Source: Gemmatimonadota bacterium
GTDB lineage: Bacteria > Gemmatimonadota > Gemmatimonadetes > Gemmatimonadales > GWC2-71-9
Reading direction: 5' to 3'
NCBI GenBank assembly: GCA_016199245.1
Contig: JACQHC010000083.1
Span: forward strand, 1-33,493
Length of the DNA stretch: 33,493 nucleotides
Shown here: piece by piece, positions 8,058 through 17,344 of the stretch
How the letters are laid out: every line of letters begins with the position of its first letter
How positions within the stretch are numbered: position 1 is the stretch's first letter
Notes under the pieces: model-generated
What the model was told of the DNA's origin: nothing
The model's input: only the letters and a program-made list of their open reading frames with translations
Databases searched by the model: none
Program-made: the position numbers and the translations under genes

Positions 8058-8822
8058 TTACGGGTGCCGACCGCAGGTCGACGTGCGGTTGGCGAGGTCG
8101 CGCGTGCAGGTCATCGTGCCCCGCTCCGTCGTGATCTCGACCTGCACCACGCCCGACCCGTCGAACGTCTCGCGCACGATGCGCCAGAAGGTCCGGGGCT
8201 CGCCGCCTCCCACGACGTGCGTCGTGGTCACAGCGTGGACCCGCGCGCCGGACAGCGGCCAGTGATTCGCGCGGTCCCGCGGGACAGGAACGACCAGCGC
8301 CAAAGTGCTGTCCGTCACGACGTCCGAGACCTGGACGGCCACCCCCGCGCGATCCGTGAACGAGCGGGTGATCGTCCCGTTCTCCACACCGTTGAGCGTC
8401 CGCTCCGTTTCCTCACCCGCCATCCCGCTCACTAGCATGACGCCCGAGCGGTCCACGGTGATCGTGCCGCCATCCCGGCCGGTCGCCGTTCCCTTTGCAG
8501 TCGTCTCGGTCCGCATGGAGGCCGTGGTCAGCCGGTCGAACTGCGCCTGGACGTTGCCGTCGGCGTCGTACAGCGTGAACGTGCGCGTGATCACGATCCC
8601 GTTCCGGTTCATCTCGGGGCAGGTGAAGCGACCGTCGGCCTCCGAGTAGACACACGGGCCGCCACGCGTCGTGCCGGCGGGTCCGATATCGAACGTCGGC
8701 ACCTCAGGGTCGGCCAGGGCGCCGAGCTCGGTCGGCTCCGGGTCGGCCGGCCCGTCCGAGCAAGCGGCTGCCGCGAGTAGCAGGGCCGCGGTCCCAAATC
8801 GTAGAACTCTGGGGATCACCAT
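8058..8822 (-). CDS. Hypothetical lipoprotein
   Basis: MVIPRVLRFGTAALLLAAAACSDGPADPEP: signal peptide plus lipobox AAAC. Followed by a terminator. Confidence 0.8.
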   Translation of the reverse strand: MVIPRVLRFGTAALLLAAAACSDGPADPEPTELGALADPEVPTFDIGPAGTTRGGPCVYSEADGRFTCPEMNRNGIVITRTFTLYDADGNVQAQFDRLTTASMRTETTAKGTATGRDGGTITVDRSGVMLVSGMAGEETERTLNGVENGTITRSFTDRAGVAVQVSDVVTDSTLALVVPVPRDRANHWPLSGARVHAVTTTHVVGGGEPRTFWRIVRETFDGSGVVQVEITTERGTMTCTRDLANRTSTCGRHP

Positions 8823-8993
8823 CGTTTGTTCCTCCGAAATGTTGGCTTCCGCAGCGCTGCCCGCGACGGCACACCTGGGAAGAATCCCTCAGAACGCGGT
8901 CGGGGTATTAGTCGCGGGCATACGGCTCACGCCCCCCCGCCCCGCCATGCACCATCTCCGACGCTCTCACAGGCCGCTTGTTAAGCCCCCGAG

Positions 8994-10526
8994 TCACGCC
9001 GGTACCGGTCCCGGCCTGCCATCCTCCACGACGAAGGACGCCCGCGTCTTGAGCGGGGCCCCGGGCTGCGAAATGTACTCCACGATCCGGTAGTCCGACT
9101 GCCAGGCTCTGGGCGTCACCTCGCAGCTCACGTAGCCCCGCTGGCTGTTCAGGAACTTCACGTGCGGGTTTTCCGACAGCACGCCGCTCGCCCAGGGGGC
9201 GAGGTCCACCCCGTCTCCGCCCGAGCTGACCGACGTGCCGGCGAACTCGGTCGCCACAGCCGGCGAGCGTTCGTCCGCGAAGTCGGCCTTGAGGTCGCTC
9301 ACCCAGTTGTTGTGGTTGTCGCCCGTGAGCACCACAGGGTTGGCGACCCGCCGGTCCCGCAAGCCGCCGAGCACGCGGTTCCGCTCCGCCACGTAGCCGT
9401 TCCATTTGTCCATGCTGTAGCCCCGGTCCGGTCCGGTCACGGTGTCGGCCTGTACCATGAGCACCTGTTGGGCCAGGACGTTCCAGCGCGTCCGGGATCG
9501 GCTCAGCCGATCCCACAGCCAGCGCTCCTGTTCCGCTCCGAGGATCGTCTGCGCGCGGTCGAGCGCCGCGGGACACAGGGGAGCGACTCGCTGCTCGCAC
9601 GGCTGGTCGCTGCGGTACTGCCGGGTATCAAGCACGGAGAACCCGGCGAGCGTGCCGAACTCGACGCCCCGGTACATCTGCGCGAACGGCCCATGCGGGA
9701 CTGCCGCGCGCCGCAGCGGCATGTGCTCGTAGTAGGCCTGGTAGGCCGCCGCGCGTCGTTCCAGAAACGCCTCGGCGGGATCCCGGTTTTCGGAGACCGC
9801 CCCAGCATAGTCGTTATCCACCTCGTGATCGTCCCACGTCACGACCCAGGGAAATGCCGCGTGCGCGGCCTGCAAGTCCGGGTCTGTCTTGTACAGCGCG
9901 TAGCGGTTGCGGTACTCGTCGAGTGACTGGATCTCGTTGCCGGTGTGGATCCGCACGCGGGACGCATCGCCCTGGTACTCGTAGATGTAGTCACCGAGAT
10001 GGAAAACCAGATCGAGATCTTCCTCCGCCATGTGACGGTACGCGGTGTAGTAGCCGTACTCGTAGTGCTGGCAGGACGCGAAGGCGAAGCGCAGGCGCTC
10101 GGTGGCGGCGGCGGCCGCCGGTGTCGTGCGCGTCCGGCCTATCGCGCTCGTCTCCGCGCCCGCATGGAACCGGTACCAGTAGGTGCGATCGGGCTCGAGG
10201 CCCTCCACTTCCACGTGCACGCTGTGCCCGAAGTCCGGAGACGCTACGGTCGTGCCTCGCTTGACGATTCTCCGCAGCTGGTCATCCGTCGCCACCTCCC
10301 ATCCAACCTCGACGCCTTCAGGCGGCATTCCCCCGCCGCGTAGCGGATCGGGCGCGAGCCGCGTCCACAGGACCACGCCGTGGGGAGCCGGGTCGCCGGA
10401 CGCCACGCCCAGCGTGAACGGGTATGACGTGAAGACGGGGCGCCGCCACAGCGCTCGCGCGGCCGGGATCCACAGCCCGCCCGCACTCAGCGCCGCCAGC
10501 CGCGCGACGAATGCTCGACGTTGCAT
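8994..10526 (-). CDS. phoD: PhoD-like alkaline phosphatase family metallophosphoesterase
   Basis: Tat-like N-terminus [94 protein letters not shown] and [14 protein letters not shown] match the PhoD family. Confidence 0.93.
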   Translation of the reverse strand: MQRRAFVARLAALSAGGLWIPAARALWRRPVFTSYPFTLGVASGDPAPHGVVLWTRLAPDPLRGGGMPPEGVEVGWEVATDDQLRRIVKRGTTVASPDFGHSVHVEVEGLEPDRTYWYRFHAGAETSAIGRTRTTPAAAAATERLRFAFASCQHYEYGYYTAYRHMAEEDLDLVFHLGDYIYEYQGDASRVRIHTGNEIQSLDEYRNRYALYKTDPDLQAAHAAFPWVVTWDDHEVDNDYAGAVSENRDPAEAFLERRAAAYQAYYEHMPLRRAAVPHGPFAQMYRGVEFGTLAGFSVLDTRQYRSDQPCEQRVAPLCPAALDRAQTILGAEQERWLWDRLSRSRTRWNVLAQQVLMVQADTVTGPDRGYSMDKWNGYVAERNRVLGGLRDRRVANPVVLTGDNHNNWVSDLKADFADERSPAVATEFAGTSVSSGGDGVDLAPWASGVLSENPHVKFLNSQRGYVSCEVTPRAWQSDYRIVEYISQPGAPLKTRASFVVEDGRPGPVPA

Positions 10527-10630
10527 GTGTCCCCAAGATCCAGGGCGGTGACAATCTACCCGCCGCAAGCGGCGCCTGTGAGGCCGGCCTTGACCTTCGC
10601 TCAGGCTCACCGGAAGTTGGTCGGCCGATC

Positions 10631-11410
10631 ATGCCTGAGCCACTCCGGGCCTACCTCGATTTCGCGTTACAGACCGCCCGGGCTGCCGGCGACGTCACGC
10701 TCCGGTACTACCAGCAAGGCGTGGCCGTGGAGGCCAAGGCGGACCGCACGCCCGTCACAGCCGCCGATCGCGAGGCGGAAGGGTTGATCAGGCGACGCAT
10801 CGAGACACAGTTCCCGAGTCATGCCATCGTGGGCGAAGAGTATGGCACGACCGGTCGCGCCGATGCCACGCATCGCTGGATCATCGACCCCATTGACGGC
10901 ACGCGCGCCTTCGTTCGGGGCGTACCGCTCTATGCCGTCTTGATCGGACTCGAAATCGAGGGCCGCGTGCGGGTAGGCGTGGCGCACTTCCCCGCGCTGA
11001 CGGAAACGATCTCGGCGGCAAGCGGGGAAGGCTGCGACTGGAACGGCCGGCCAGCACGAGTCTCGGGTATCGCGAGTCTGCGGGATGGAATCGTGGTCCA
11101 CTGGAATGCCGCCACGTTCAACACGACGGGCAAAGCCGGAGCGTGGGCCCGGCTTGCGGCGGCGGCCGGCTTTTGCGCCGGCTGGGCGGACGCGTACGCG
11201 TACCTTCTGGTCGCCACCGGGCGCGTCGAAGTCGCGATTGACCCCGTGATGCGGGAGTGGGACTGCGCCGCGTTCGTGCCGATTCTCGAGGAAGCAGGCG
11301 GGTATTTCGGAGACTGGAGCGGCAACGAGACCATCTACGCCGGCGAGGCCCTCGCCACGACGCGCACGTTGTTGCCGGAGGTATTACGGGTGCTAAAAGG
11401 GCCGACGTAG
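10631..11410 (+). CDS. Inositol monophosphatase family protein (histidinol-phosphatase-like)
   Basis: GDVTLRYYQ..., TAADREAE, IVGEEYG, WIIDPIDGTRAFVRGVP, EWDCAAFVPILEEAGG. ATG start at 10631. Confidence 0.93.
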   Translation: MPEPLRAYLDFALQTARAAGDVTLRYYQQGVAVEAKADRTPVTAADREAEGLIRRRIETQFPSHAIVGEEYGTTGRADATHRWIIDPIDGTRAFVRGVPLYAVLIGLEIEGRVRVGVAHFPALTETISAASGEGCDWNGRPARVSGIASLRDGIVVHWNAATFNTTGKAGAWARLAAAAGFCAGWADAYAYLLVATGRVEVAIDPVMREWDCAAFVPILEEAGGYFGDWSGNETIYAGEALATTRTLLPEVLRVLKGPT

Positions 11411-11430
11411 GCGACACAGCATAGGCCGGG

Positions 11431-11470
11431 TCGGTGGCGATCAGGGACGATCACAGCGACGATCGACGAG
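11431..11470. repeat. Short intergenic repeat of the same 10-bp-period family as 811-900
   Basis: TCGGTGGCGA TCAGGGACGA TCACAGCGACGA TCGACGAG, located between convergent genes. Confidence 0.5.
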
Positions 11471-11503
11471 CCTGATGCCCCTCCGCACGCTGCTCGCCAT
11501 TGC

Positions 11504-13645
11504 CTACTGTTCCGTTGAACTCCTGCGGCCAAGCCACTTCTCCCACCACTTCAACTCCTGGTAGTAGCGATGCACCGTGTTCCACGGCGTCCAGTTGCCG
11601 TGGTACATGTCGGGATAGCGGACGAACATCGCCGGCACGCGCCGCTTCTTCAGCGCCACGTACATCTGCTCGGCCTGCTCGATGGGCACGCGGAAATCGG
11701 ACTCTCCGTGGACGAACATCGTGGGCGTCACCGCGGCGTCCGCGTGCATCACGGGCGAGAGATCCATGAGGAGCCGACCGCTCCGCTCTTCCCACGGCGG
11801 CCCGAAGAACTCGCTTTCCTTGGTGCGGGGAATGTCCGCCGTGCCGTAGTCGCTCACCCAGTTCGAGATGCCGGCTCCCGAGACCGCGGCCGCGAACCGG
11901 TTGGAATGGGTGATCAGCCAATTCGTGAGGAACCCACCATACGAGTAGCCCGTGACCGCGAGCCGCTCCGCGTCCACGGGAAACCGCGCGACGACGTGAT
12001 CCACGCCGGCCAAAACGTCTTCCGAATCCTTGAGGCCCCAACCACCCCACGTGCCCCACAGGAACCTCTCCCCGTAGCCGGTGGAGCCACGAGGGTTCGT
12101 GTACAGCACGCCATAACCTCGGGCAGCCCACAGCTGGAATTGGAACGAGAAGTCGTAGCCATAGGCGCCGTGCGGGCCGCCGTGAATGGCCAGGATCAGC
12201 GGGACGCGTGCGTTGCCCGCCACTTGTGGCAGTATCACCCAGCCTTCGACGTCCGTGCCGTCCGCGCTCTTGTAGGACACGCGTCCGGCGGGCCGAACCA
12301 ACGCCTCCGACAGCAGCGCGTCGTTCAAGCCGGAGAGCCGTCGCTCGTCCGATCCGTCCAAACGGGCGGAGTAGATTTCCGCGGGATGCGTAGGATCCGT
12401 CAGGCCATACGCCATCCGCGTGAAGTCGGTCGAGAACGTGAATCCGGAGAGTCGCCGCTCCCCCCGTGTGACCTGCTCGACTGAGCCGCCGGCGAGTGAT
12501 ACACGGAACAGGTGATCCGCGCCTCCCATGCCGCCGCCGAAGTACGCGAAGCGTCCGTCCGCACCGACTCGCGGTGATCCGGGAAGCAGGTCCCATTGCC
12601 CCGTGAGGTTCTCCATTGGTCCGCCCGCCGCGGGCATGCGGAACAGGTCCACCGGCGCCCCGTGACTTTGGCCCACCGCGATCACCATGCTCAGCCCCAT
12701 TTGGCGGCGGAACACGAGCCACCTGCCGTCCGGCGACCAGGCGGGCCCGTCATGGTCGTAGCCGTCGCCCGTGAGGCGCGTAACGCCGCCCGTGAGATCC
12801 ACGACCCACAGGTCGGCGCGCTCGTAGGTGTATTCATCCCGCTGGTGCGCGTTTGCCACGATCACCAGAGCCCGGCTATCGGGCCGCCACGCGATCTCCT
12901 GCACGTTCACGCCCAGTGTGGTCAATTGTCGCGGGGTCCCGCCATTCAGCGGCACGACGTAGAGCTCTTCCGGCGGCGTTACGAGCGGGTCCCGCGGGTC
13001 CTTGAGATACCCACGCCCATCGAACCGATAGTTCATCCAGTCGTACGTCCGGCCCGTGAACCGCTCGGCCAGGCGCCGCTCGAAATCCGTCGCCGGTGCT
13101 GGCGCCGCGCCGCGGTCCGGCGGCGAGGACTTGGTGAACGCGATCCACTGGTTGTCCGGGCTGAACACCGGCGTGCCTTCGACACCGGGGATCTGGAACG
13201 CCTCGCCTGGCTGGTCCATGCGCAGGAACCAGACGGACGCCCTGGGCTCGGTGTCGCCCGGCACGCGCCGCTGCGAGGTGAAGGCGAGCAGCCGGCCATC
13301 CGGGCTCCATCGCGGAGACGAAGAACTGAACGAGGGATGCGTGAGGCGTGTCCCCGGGCTCGAGCCGTCCGATGGCGCGACCCAGATTTCGCTGCGCCGC
13401 TGGTTCTCCGCCTCGACGATGTAGGTGCGCACGAATGCGACCCGTTTGCCGTCGGGCGACATCGCGGGACTGCCGGCGGTCTCGACCCGGTAGTAGTCCT
13501 CGAGGGACAGCGGGCGGGTCTGACCCGTCGCCGGGGAAGAGGCGAACAGGCACAGCCCCGTAAGTAGAAGCGCGTGGCGGGACACTGCGGACCTCACTGG
13601 GGTCAGCGGAAGCGAAGAATGCTCTCCGCTCCGCTCATCCGGCAA
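11504..13645 (-). CDS. S9 family peptidase (prolyl oligopeptidase / acylaminoacyl-peptidase type), exported
   Basis: WD40-like TolB-type propeller repeats (SPDGKRVAFVRT, SPDGRLLAFTSQ) plus AIHGGPHGAYGYDF, VTGYSYGGFLTNWL, FVHGESDFRVPIEQAEQMY and MYHGNW. Hydrophobic N-terminus; the exact start is uncertain. Confidence 0.95.
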   Translation of the reverse strand: MPDERSGEHSSLPLTPVRSAVSRHALLLTGLCLFASSPATGQTRPLSLEDYYRVETAGSPAMSPDGKRVAFVRTYIVEAENQRRSEIWVAPSDGSSPGTRLTHPSFSSSSPRWSPDGRLLAFTSQRRVPGDTEPRASVWFLRMDQPGEAFQIPGVEGTPVFSPDNQWIAFTKSSPPDRGAAPAPATDFERRLAERFTGRTYDWMNYRFDGRGYLKDPRDPLVTPPEELYVVPLNGGTPRQLTTLGVNVQEIAWRPDSRALVIVANAHQRDEYTYERADLWVVDLTGGVTRLTGDGYDHDGPAWSPDGRWLVFRRQMGLSMVIAVGQSHGAPVDLFRMPAAGGPMENLTGQWDLLPGSPRVGADGRFAYFGGGMGGADHLFRVSLAGGSVEQVTRGERRLSGFTFSTDFTRMAYGLTDPTHPAEIYSARLDGSDERRLSGLNDALLSEALVRPAGRVSYKSADGTDVEGWVILPQVAGNARVPLILAIHGGPHGAYGYDFSFQFQLWAARGYGVLYTNPRGSTGYGERFLWGTWGGWGLKDSEDVLAGVDHVVARFPVDAERLAVTGYSYGGFLTNWLITHSNRFAAAVSGAGISNWVSDYGTADIPRTKESEFFGPPWEERSGRLLMDLSPVMHADAAVTPTMFVHGESDFRVPIEQAEQMYVALKKRRVPAMFVRYPDMYHGNWTPWNTVHRYYQELKWWEKWLGRRSSTEQ

Positions 13646-13704
13646 GCTTGGCCTGACTGGCGCCCCGCGGGGATCGCTGGCGAACGCGGGGCCAGGCGGC
13701 GTGC

Positions 13705-13724
13705 GATCCTATAGGATCCTATAG
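13705..13724. promoter_or_regulatory. Tandem GATCCTATAG x2 containing the 16-bp perfect palindrome CTATAGGATCCTATAG, upstream of the S9 peptidase gene
   Basis: Direct reading; an AT-rich palindrome in a GC-rich intergenic region. Confidence 0.45.
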
Positions 13725-13767
13725 AGGTGTCTGCCGGATCCCCGCCGGCTACTCGGGCGACCGAGGC

Positions 13768-13977
13768 TTAGCTCGTGGTTTCCGGGCGCCGCTCGATCAG
13801 CTTTTGGAACAGCCGGTACGCGACGTACAACAACAGCGCCACAAGGGCGATCTTCAGGACGAGGAACACCGCGCCGAGGGCGATGGCGATGAACGGTAAC
13901 ACCAGACCCCACAACAACTTCCACACTACGACTCCGGCCACGCCCAGGGCGGCAAGAGTCACGAGCGGACGCAACAT
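13768..13977 (-). CDS. Small two-helix hydrophobic membrane protein
   Basis: MLRPLVTLAALGVAGVVVWKLLWGLVLPFIAIALGAVFLVLKIALVALLLYVAYRLFQKLIERRPETTS. Confidence 0.75.
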   Translation of the reverse strand: MLRPLVTLAALGVAGVVVWKLLWGLVLPFIAIALGAVFLVLKIALVALLLYVAYRLFQKLIERRPETTS

Positions 13978-14040
13978 AGGATGACCTCTTTCAGAAGAGA
14001 GCCTGCTTCATCCCACTACGCACGCCTCGGACGGTTGTTT

Positions 14041-14090
14041 CGACTGTCGTCCCCTGTCGCTCTACGTCGTCCCCCGTCGTCTCGTCGTCA
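14041..14090. repeat. 10-bp-period repeat overlapping the 3' end of idi
   Basis: CGACTGTCGT CCCCTGTCGC TCTACGTCGT CCCCCGTCGT CTCGTCGTCA. It encodes the C-terminal TTRRRGTT tail of the isomerase on the minus strand. Confidence 0.55.
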
Positions 14091-14589
14091 TGCCCTCAAC
14101 CACCGGCTTCAGCCAAGCGCTGTACCGCTCGGGACGGGCATACAGATCTGCTACCAGGTCAGCCACTGTCACCCAGTGCCACTCCGACACCTCCTGCGGA
14201 TCGGGCTGAGGTGTGCCGTCGAACCGCCCCACGAACACATGATCCAGCTCGTGTTCGACGAGTCCGCCCCCCAGTTCGGCCCGGTATGTAAAAGTGAACA
14301 CCGGCGCGAGATCGACCTCTACCCCCATCTCCTCGCGCAAGCGGCGTCGCGCGGCGCCCGCCGTGCTCTCGCCGGGGCGCGGATGCCCGCAACAGGTGTT
14401 GGACCAGAGCCCGGCCGAGTGGTACTTGCCGGATGAGCGCCGCTGGAGCAGCAGCCGGTTGTGCGCGTCCTCGAGGAATACCGAGAAGGCGCGGTGCAGC
14501 CGCCCGTTACGATGCACCGCGAGCTTCTCGGCCGTGCCGACCTCGTGATCCTCGGCGTCGACCAGGACGACCAGTTCCTGCATCATGAG
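14062..14589 (-). CDS. idi: Isopentenyl-diphosphate delta-isomerase, type 1
   Basis: ELVVLVDAEDHEVGTAEKLAVHRNGRLHRAFSVFLED...LWSNTCCGHPRPGE...AARRRLREEMG...EHELDHVFVG...: conserved Cys (TCCGHP) and Glu (EHELDH) motifs. Start at one of the Met codons near 14586-14601. Confidence 0.95.
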   Translation of the reverse strand, partial: LMMQELVVLVDAEDHEVGTAEKLAVHRNGRLHRAFSVFLEDAHNRLLLQRRSSGKYHSAGLWSNTCCGHPRPGESTAGAARRRLREEMGVEVDLAPVFTFTYRAELGGGLVEHELDHVFVGRFDGTPQPDPQEVSEWHWVTVADLVADLYARPERYSAWLKPVVEGMTTRRRGTT

Positions 14590-14683
14590 TTCGTGGCGCA
14601 ACGGTGGCGGTCGGTGGCCAGTCGCACAAGGGGTCGCTGACAGACTGGACGGTTGCGCTCATCGGCCCGTAGAATCTCTACTC

Positions 14684-15088
14684 ATGCGCACGGGACTCCT
14701 CTCCCCGATACGGCGCACGGTGCTGAGTATGACCGCCTTGGCCACCGTCGCCGGCTGCTGGGGTGACGTCGTTGAGCCCCGGCGAGACCTTCTCGTGCAG
14801 CTCGAATCGCCCAACGGCAACGAGGGCGCCGCTGTGATCGAAGTGGTGGGCCCGGGTCTTGGAGAGGTAGCCGCCGTTGCCGGCCAGTCGTTCACGTACG
14901 TCTCCGGTGATACCACGCGCGTCGTGATCCTGCTGGACTCCGCCGGCCCGATCGAGTTCACCATGCGGCTCACCGGTCTCACGTATCCCGGCGCCGCCGT
15001 GCTCCAGGTGGCGGACAGCGCGGATAACCTCCGCTCGCTCGGCGGGTACCGGGCGCGGGTCACAGCAGGGCGAGCCGCACCAAGATGA
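14684..15088 (+). CDS. Hypothetical lipoprotein, translationally coupled to the M6 protease
   Basis: MRTGLLSPIRRTVLSMTALATVAGCWGD lipoprotein signal. Stop TGA overlaps the next ATG (ATGA at 15085-15088). Confidence 0.75.
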   Translation: MRTGLLSPIRRTVLSMTALATVAGCWGDVVEPRRDLLVQLESPNGNEGAAVIEVVGPGLGEVAAVAGQSFTYVSGDTTRVVILLDSAGPIEFTMRLTGLTYPGAAVLQVADSADNLRSLGGYRARVTAGRAAPR

Positions 15089-16719
15089 CGCGCCAGCTGA
15101 TCGGTCCTGCTGCTTCACACATCGGCCTAGCGCTGGCGGCGCTGAGCGTCCCGTGGCAGACCGTCGTGGCGCAGGATGTCGAACTGGCCGCGCACATGAC
15201 CGGCCGTCGCCTGCCGGCCGAGTACTACGTCCAGGTCGCCCGGCAACCCGATTTCTACTCGTTCGCCAACGGCTGGATCGCGCGATCCGTCGCTGCCCGG
15301 GAGGCGGGCGTGGCGGTCGCGGGAACGCTGCCGCTCGTGATCGTCCAAGCGCTGTTCAAGGACTCGCCGGAGCCGCCCATCGCCATCGCGGACGTGCAGC
15401 GCGTCTTGTTTGACGGGCCAGCGCCGTACGGCACGCTAACGGCAGCCTACGCCGAGCTGTCGCGCGGTCGGCTGCAGATCGCGGGCCGCGTGCTGCCGTG
15501 GACGCGATCGACGCTCACGCTCGCGGAGGCGGTTGGGACCTCGCAGGGGCTGGGTGCGTCGCTCGGACCGTACTTGATCCAGGCGCTTGCGGCCGCCGAC
15601 GGAACCACGGACTTCGGCGCGTTCGATAGCGACGGGCCGGATGGCGTTCCCAACAGCGGAGATGACGACGGCGTGGTGGATGCGCTCGCGTTTCAGTATC
15701 TGGAGAACGCGGCCTCGTGTGGTGGCGCAGGGCCGTGGCCGCACCGCTCACGACTCTCGGCGCGCGTGGGATCGGCCTACCAGACCAACGACCCACAAGC
15801 GGGCGGCGGCTTCGTGCAGGTCAACGACTACATCATCCAGAGCACGGTGCAGTGCGACGGCGCCTCACTGCTGACCGCCACGGTGATCGCGCACGAGTTG
15901 GGACACGTGCTCGGCCTTCCCGATTTGTACGACGCCTCCGGCGGCTCCAACCCCGAGCAGCGCGTGTGGGTGCTGGGATGCTGGTCCCTCATGGCTGGCG
16001 GTGGGTGGGGCTGCGGGAACGCAGCGGCGCGGACAGTGGCCAATCGACCGCCGCACATGGGGCCGTGGGAGAAGGCACAGCTGGGGTGGCTGGACGTGGA
16101 GCTGGTGGTGGGTTCGGTGCGGGATGCCGAGTTCGTGCTGCCCCCCGTGGTCGCGAGCGGGAAAGTGCTCAACGTACCGCTCTCAGCGCGCGAGTATCTC
16201 CTGATCGAGTATCGCACGCGGACTGGGTTCGACCAGGATCTGCCGCTGCCCGGCGTGCTCGCCTACCACGTTGACCTGGACCGGCCCATCTCCCGGCCGG
16301 CGAACGCGCCGAGGCTCTACCGCGTGGCGCTGTTGGAAGCGGACGGAAACAACGGGCTCCTGCGGACAGCGACCGAAGGCGGCAACCGCGGCGAGGCGGG
16401 GGACGTGTTCGGCAACGATGCGGCGCAGCGCGTGACCAACGCGGGAACTCCGTCTACGCGGCTCAACTCGGGGAGTGCGTCTCCGGTCGCGTTGTATTCG
16501 ATCACGCTCGCGCCGGACTCGGCGCGCGTGCGGCTGTCAACCACGGTCGTGGCCGCGGACGTCCTGATTGGCGCGCTGGTGGGTGATCCGACCCGCCTGC
16601 CCAGCTCCGAGGAACGGGCGTATCTCGACGCGGTGGGGAACAAGAACGGGCGGTTCGACGTGGGGGATGTGCGGCGGTATCTGCGGGAGCATCCGTCGGC
16701 TGCGGTCGGCCGACCGTAA
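15085..16719 (+). CDS. M6-like secreted metalloprotease with C-terminal dockerin-like segment
   Basis: Signal-peptide-like N-terminus. Zinc motif VIAHELGHVLGLPDLYD, WSLMAGGGW. C-terminal YLDAVGNKNGRFDVGDVRRYLREH resembles a dockerin/EF-hand-like loop. Confidence 0.88.
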   Translation: MTRQLIGPAASHIGLALAALSVPWQTVVAQDVELAAHMTGRRLPAEYYVQVARQPDFYSFANGWIARSVAAREAGVAVAGTLPLVIVQALFKDSPEPPIAIADVQRVLFDGPAPYGTLTAAYAELSRGRLQIAGRVLPWTRSTLTLAEAVGTSQGLGASLGPYLIQALAAADGTTDFGAFDSDGPDGVPNSGDDDGVVDALAFQYLENAASCGGAGPWPHRSRLSARVGSAYQTNDPQAGGGFVQVNDYIIQSTVQCDGASLLTATVIAHELGHVLGLPDLYDASGGSNPEQRVWVLGCWSLMAGGGWGCGNAAARTVANRPPHMGPWEKAQLGWLDVELVVGSVRDAEFVLPPVVASGKVLNVPLSAREYLLIEYRTRTGFDQDLPLPGVLAYHVDLDRPISRPANAPRLYRVALLEADGNNGLLRTATEGGNRGEAGDVFGNDAAQRVTNAGTPSTRLNSGSASPVALYSITLAPDSARVRLSTTVVAADVLIGALVGDPTRLPSSEERAYLDAVGNKNGRFDVGDVRRYLREHPSAAVGRP

Positions 16720-16761
16720 GATCCAACGCTGCTCGAGCAGTTTACGGCGCTGTTGTCCTGG

Positions 16762-17340
16762 TCAGCCGCTGAGGCGCTCGAGATCCTCCGGCGTGTCAAC
16801 GTCCGCGAGGCAGTCCTCGGGCCAATCCACGTACACGACGTCGCCCGGATGCCGCTCGACCAGCCCTGGTCCCGCACCTTCCCCGGTCCACGCCGCTAGC
16901 TCGCTGAACAGTCGGCGGTCGAAGTAGAATGGCGGCGCGACGACGTCGCCGTATCGGGACGCGACGAGCGGCGCAACAGTGCGGCGCGCCGTGATCGCCA
17001 GCGCGGTCAACATGTGGTCGGTCACCTTCACCATGTCGCCCAGCAGCACCACCGCCCCGCGGGCCTCCCGCGGCACGCGCTCGATTCCCTTCTGGAGCGA
17101 TGTGGAGGTCGGCCCCTGGAAGTCCGGATTCTCCGCGAACACCACGTCGAGATCGGCCAGCGCTTCCCTCACCTGCGCTGCTTCGTGGCCCAGGACCACT
17201 ACGACGGGTGAGAGCCCCGCAGCGAGCGCGTGCCTCGCGGCGCGCCGCACGAGCGGCTCGCCATCGAGGGCAAGCAGCATCTTGTTCCGGCCCATGCGCC
17301 GGGAAGCGCCGGCGGCAAGCACGACGCCGGCCACGCCCAC
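16762..17340 (-). CDS. MobA-like NTP transferase (MocA-type molybdenum cofactor nucleotidyltransferase)
   Basis: VAGVVLAAGASRRMGRNKMLLALDGEPLVRRA..., VVLLGDMVKVTDHML, ADVDTPEDLERL. Last gene of the cox-like operon. Confidence 0.88.
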   Translation of the reverse strand: MGVAGVVLAAGASRRMGRNKMLLALDGEPLVRRAARHALAAGLSPVVVVLGHEAAQVREALADLDVVFAENPDFQGPTSTSLQKGIERVPREARGAVVLLGDMVKVTDHMLTALAITARRTVAPLVASRYGDVVAPPFYFDRRLFSELAAWTGEGAGPGLVERHPGDVVYVDWPEDCLADVDTPEDLERLSG

Positions 17341-17344
17341 GGAC

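Noticed and set aside
8030-8066. tRNA-like GTTCGAAGC / CACCCGTAACGGGTC segment on the minus strand after the 8058-8822 gene
   Set aside because: The T-stem does not pair, no acceptor stem can be formed, and part of it is the C-terminal coding sequence (CGRHP*). The adjacent structure is a terminator.
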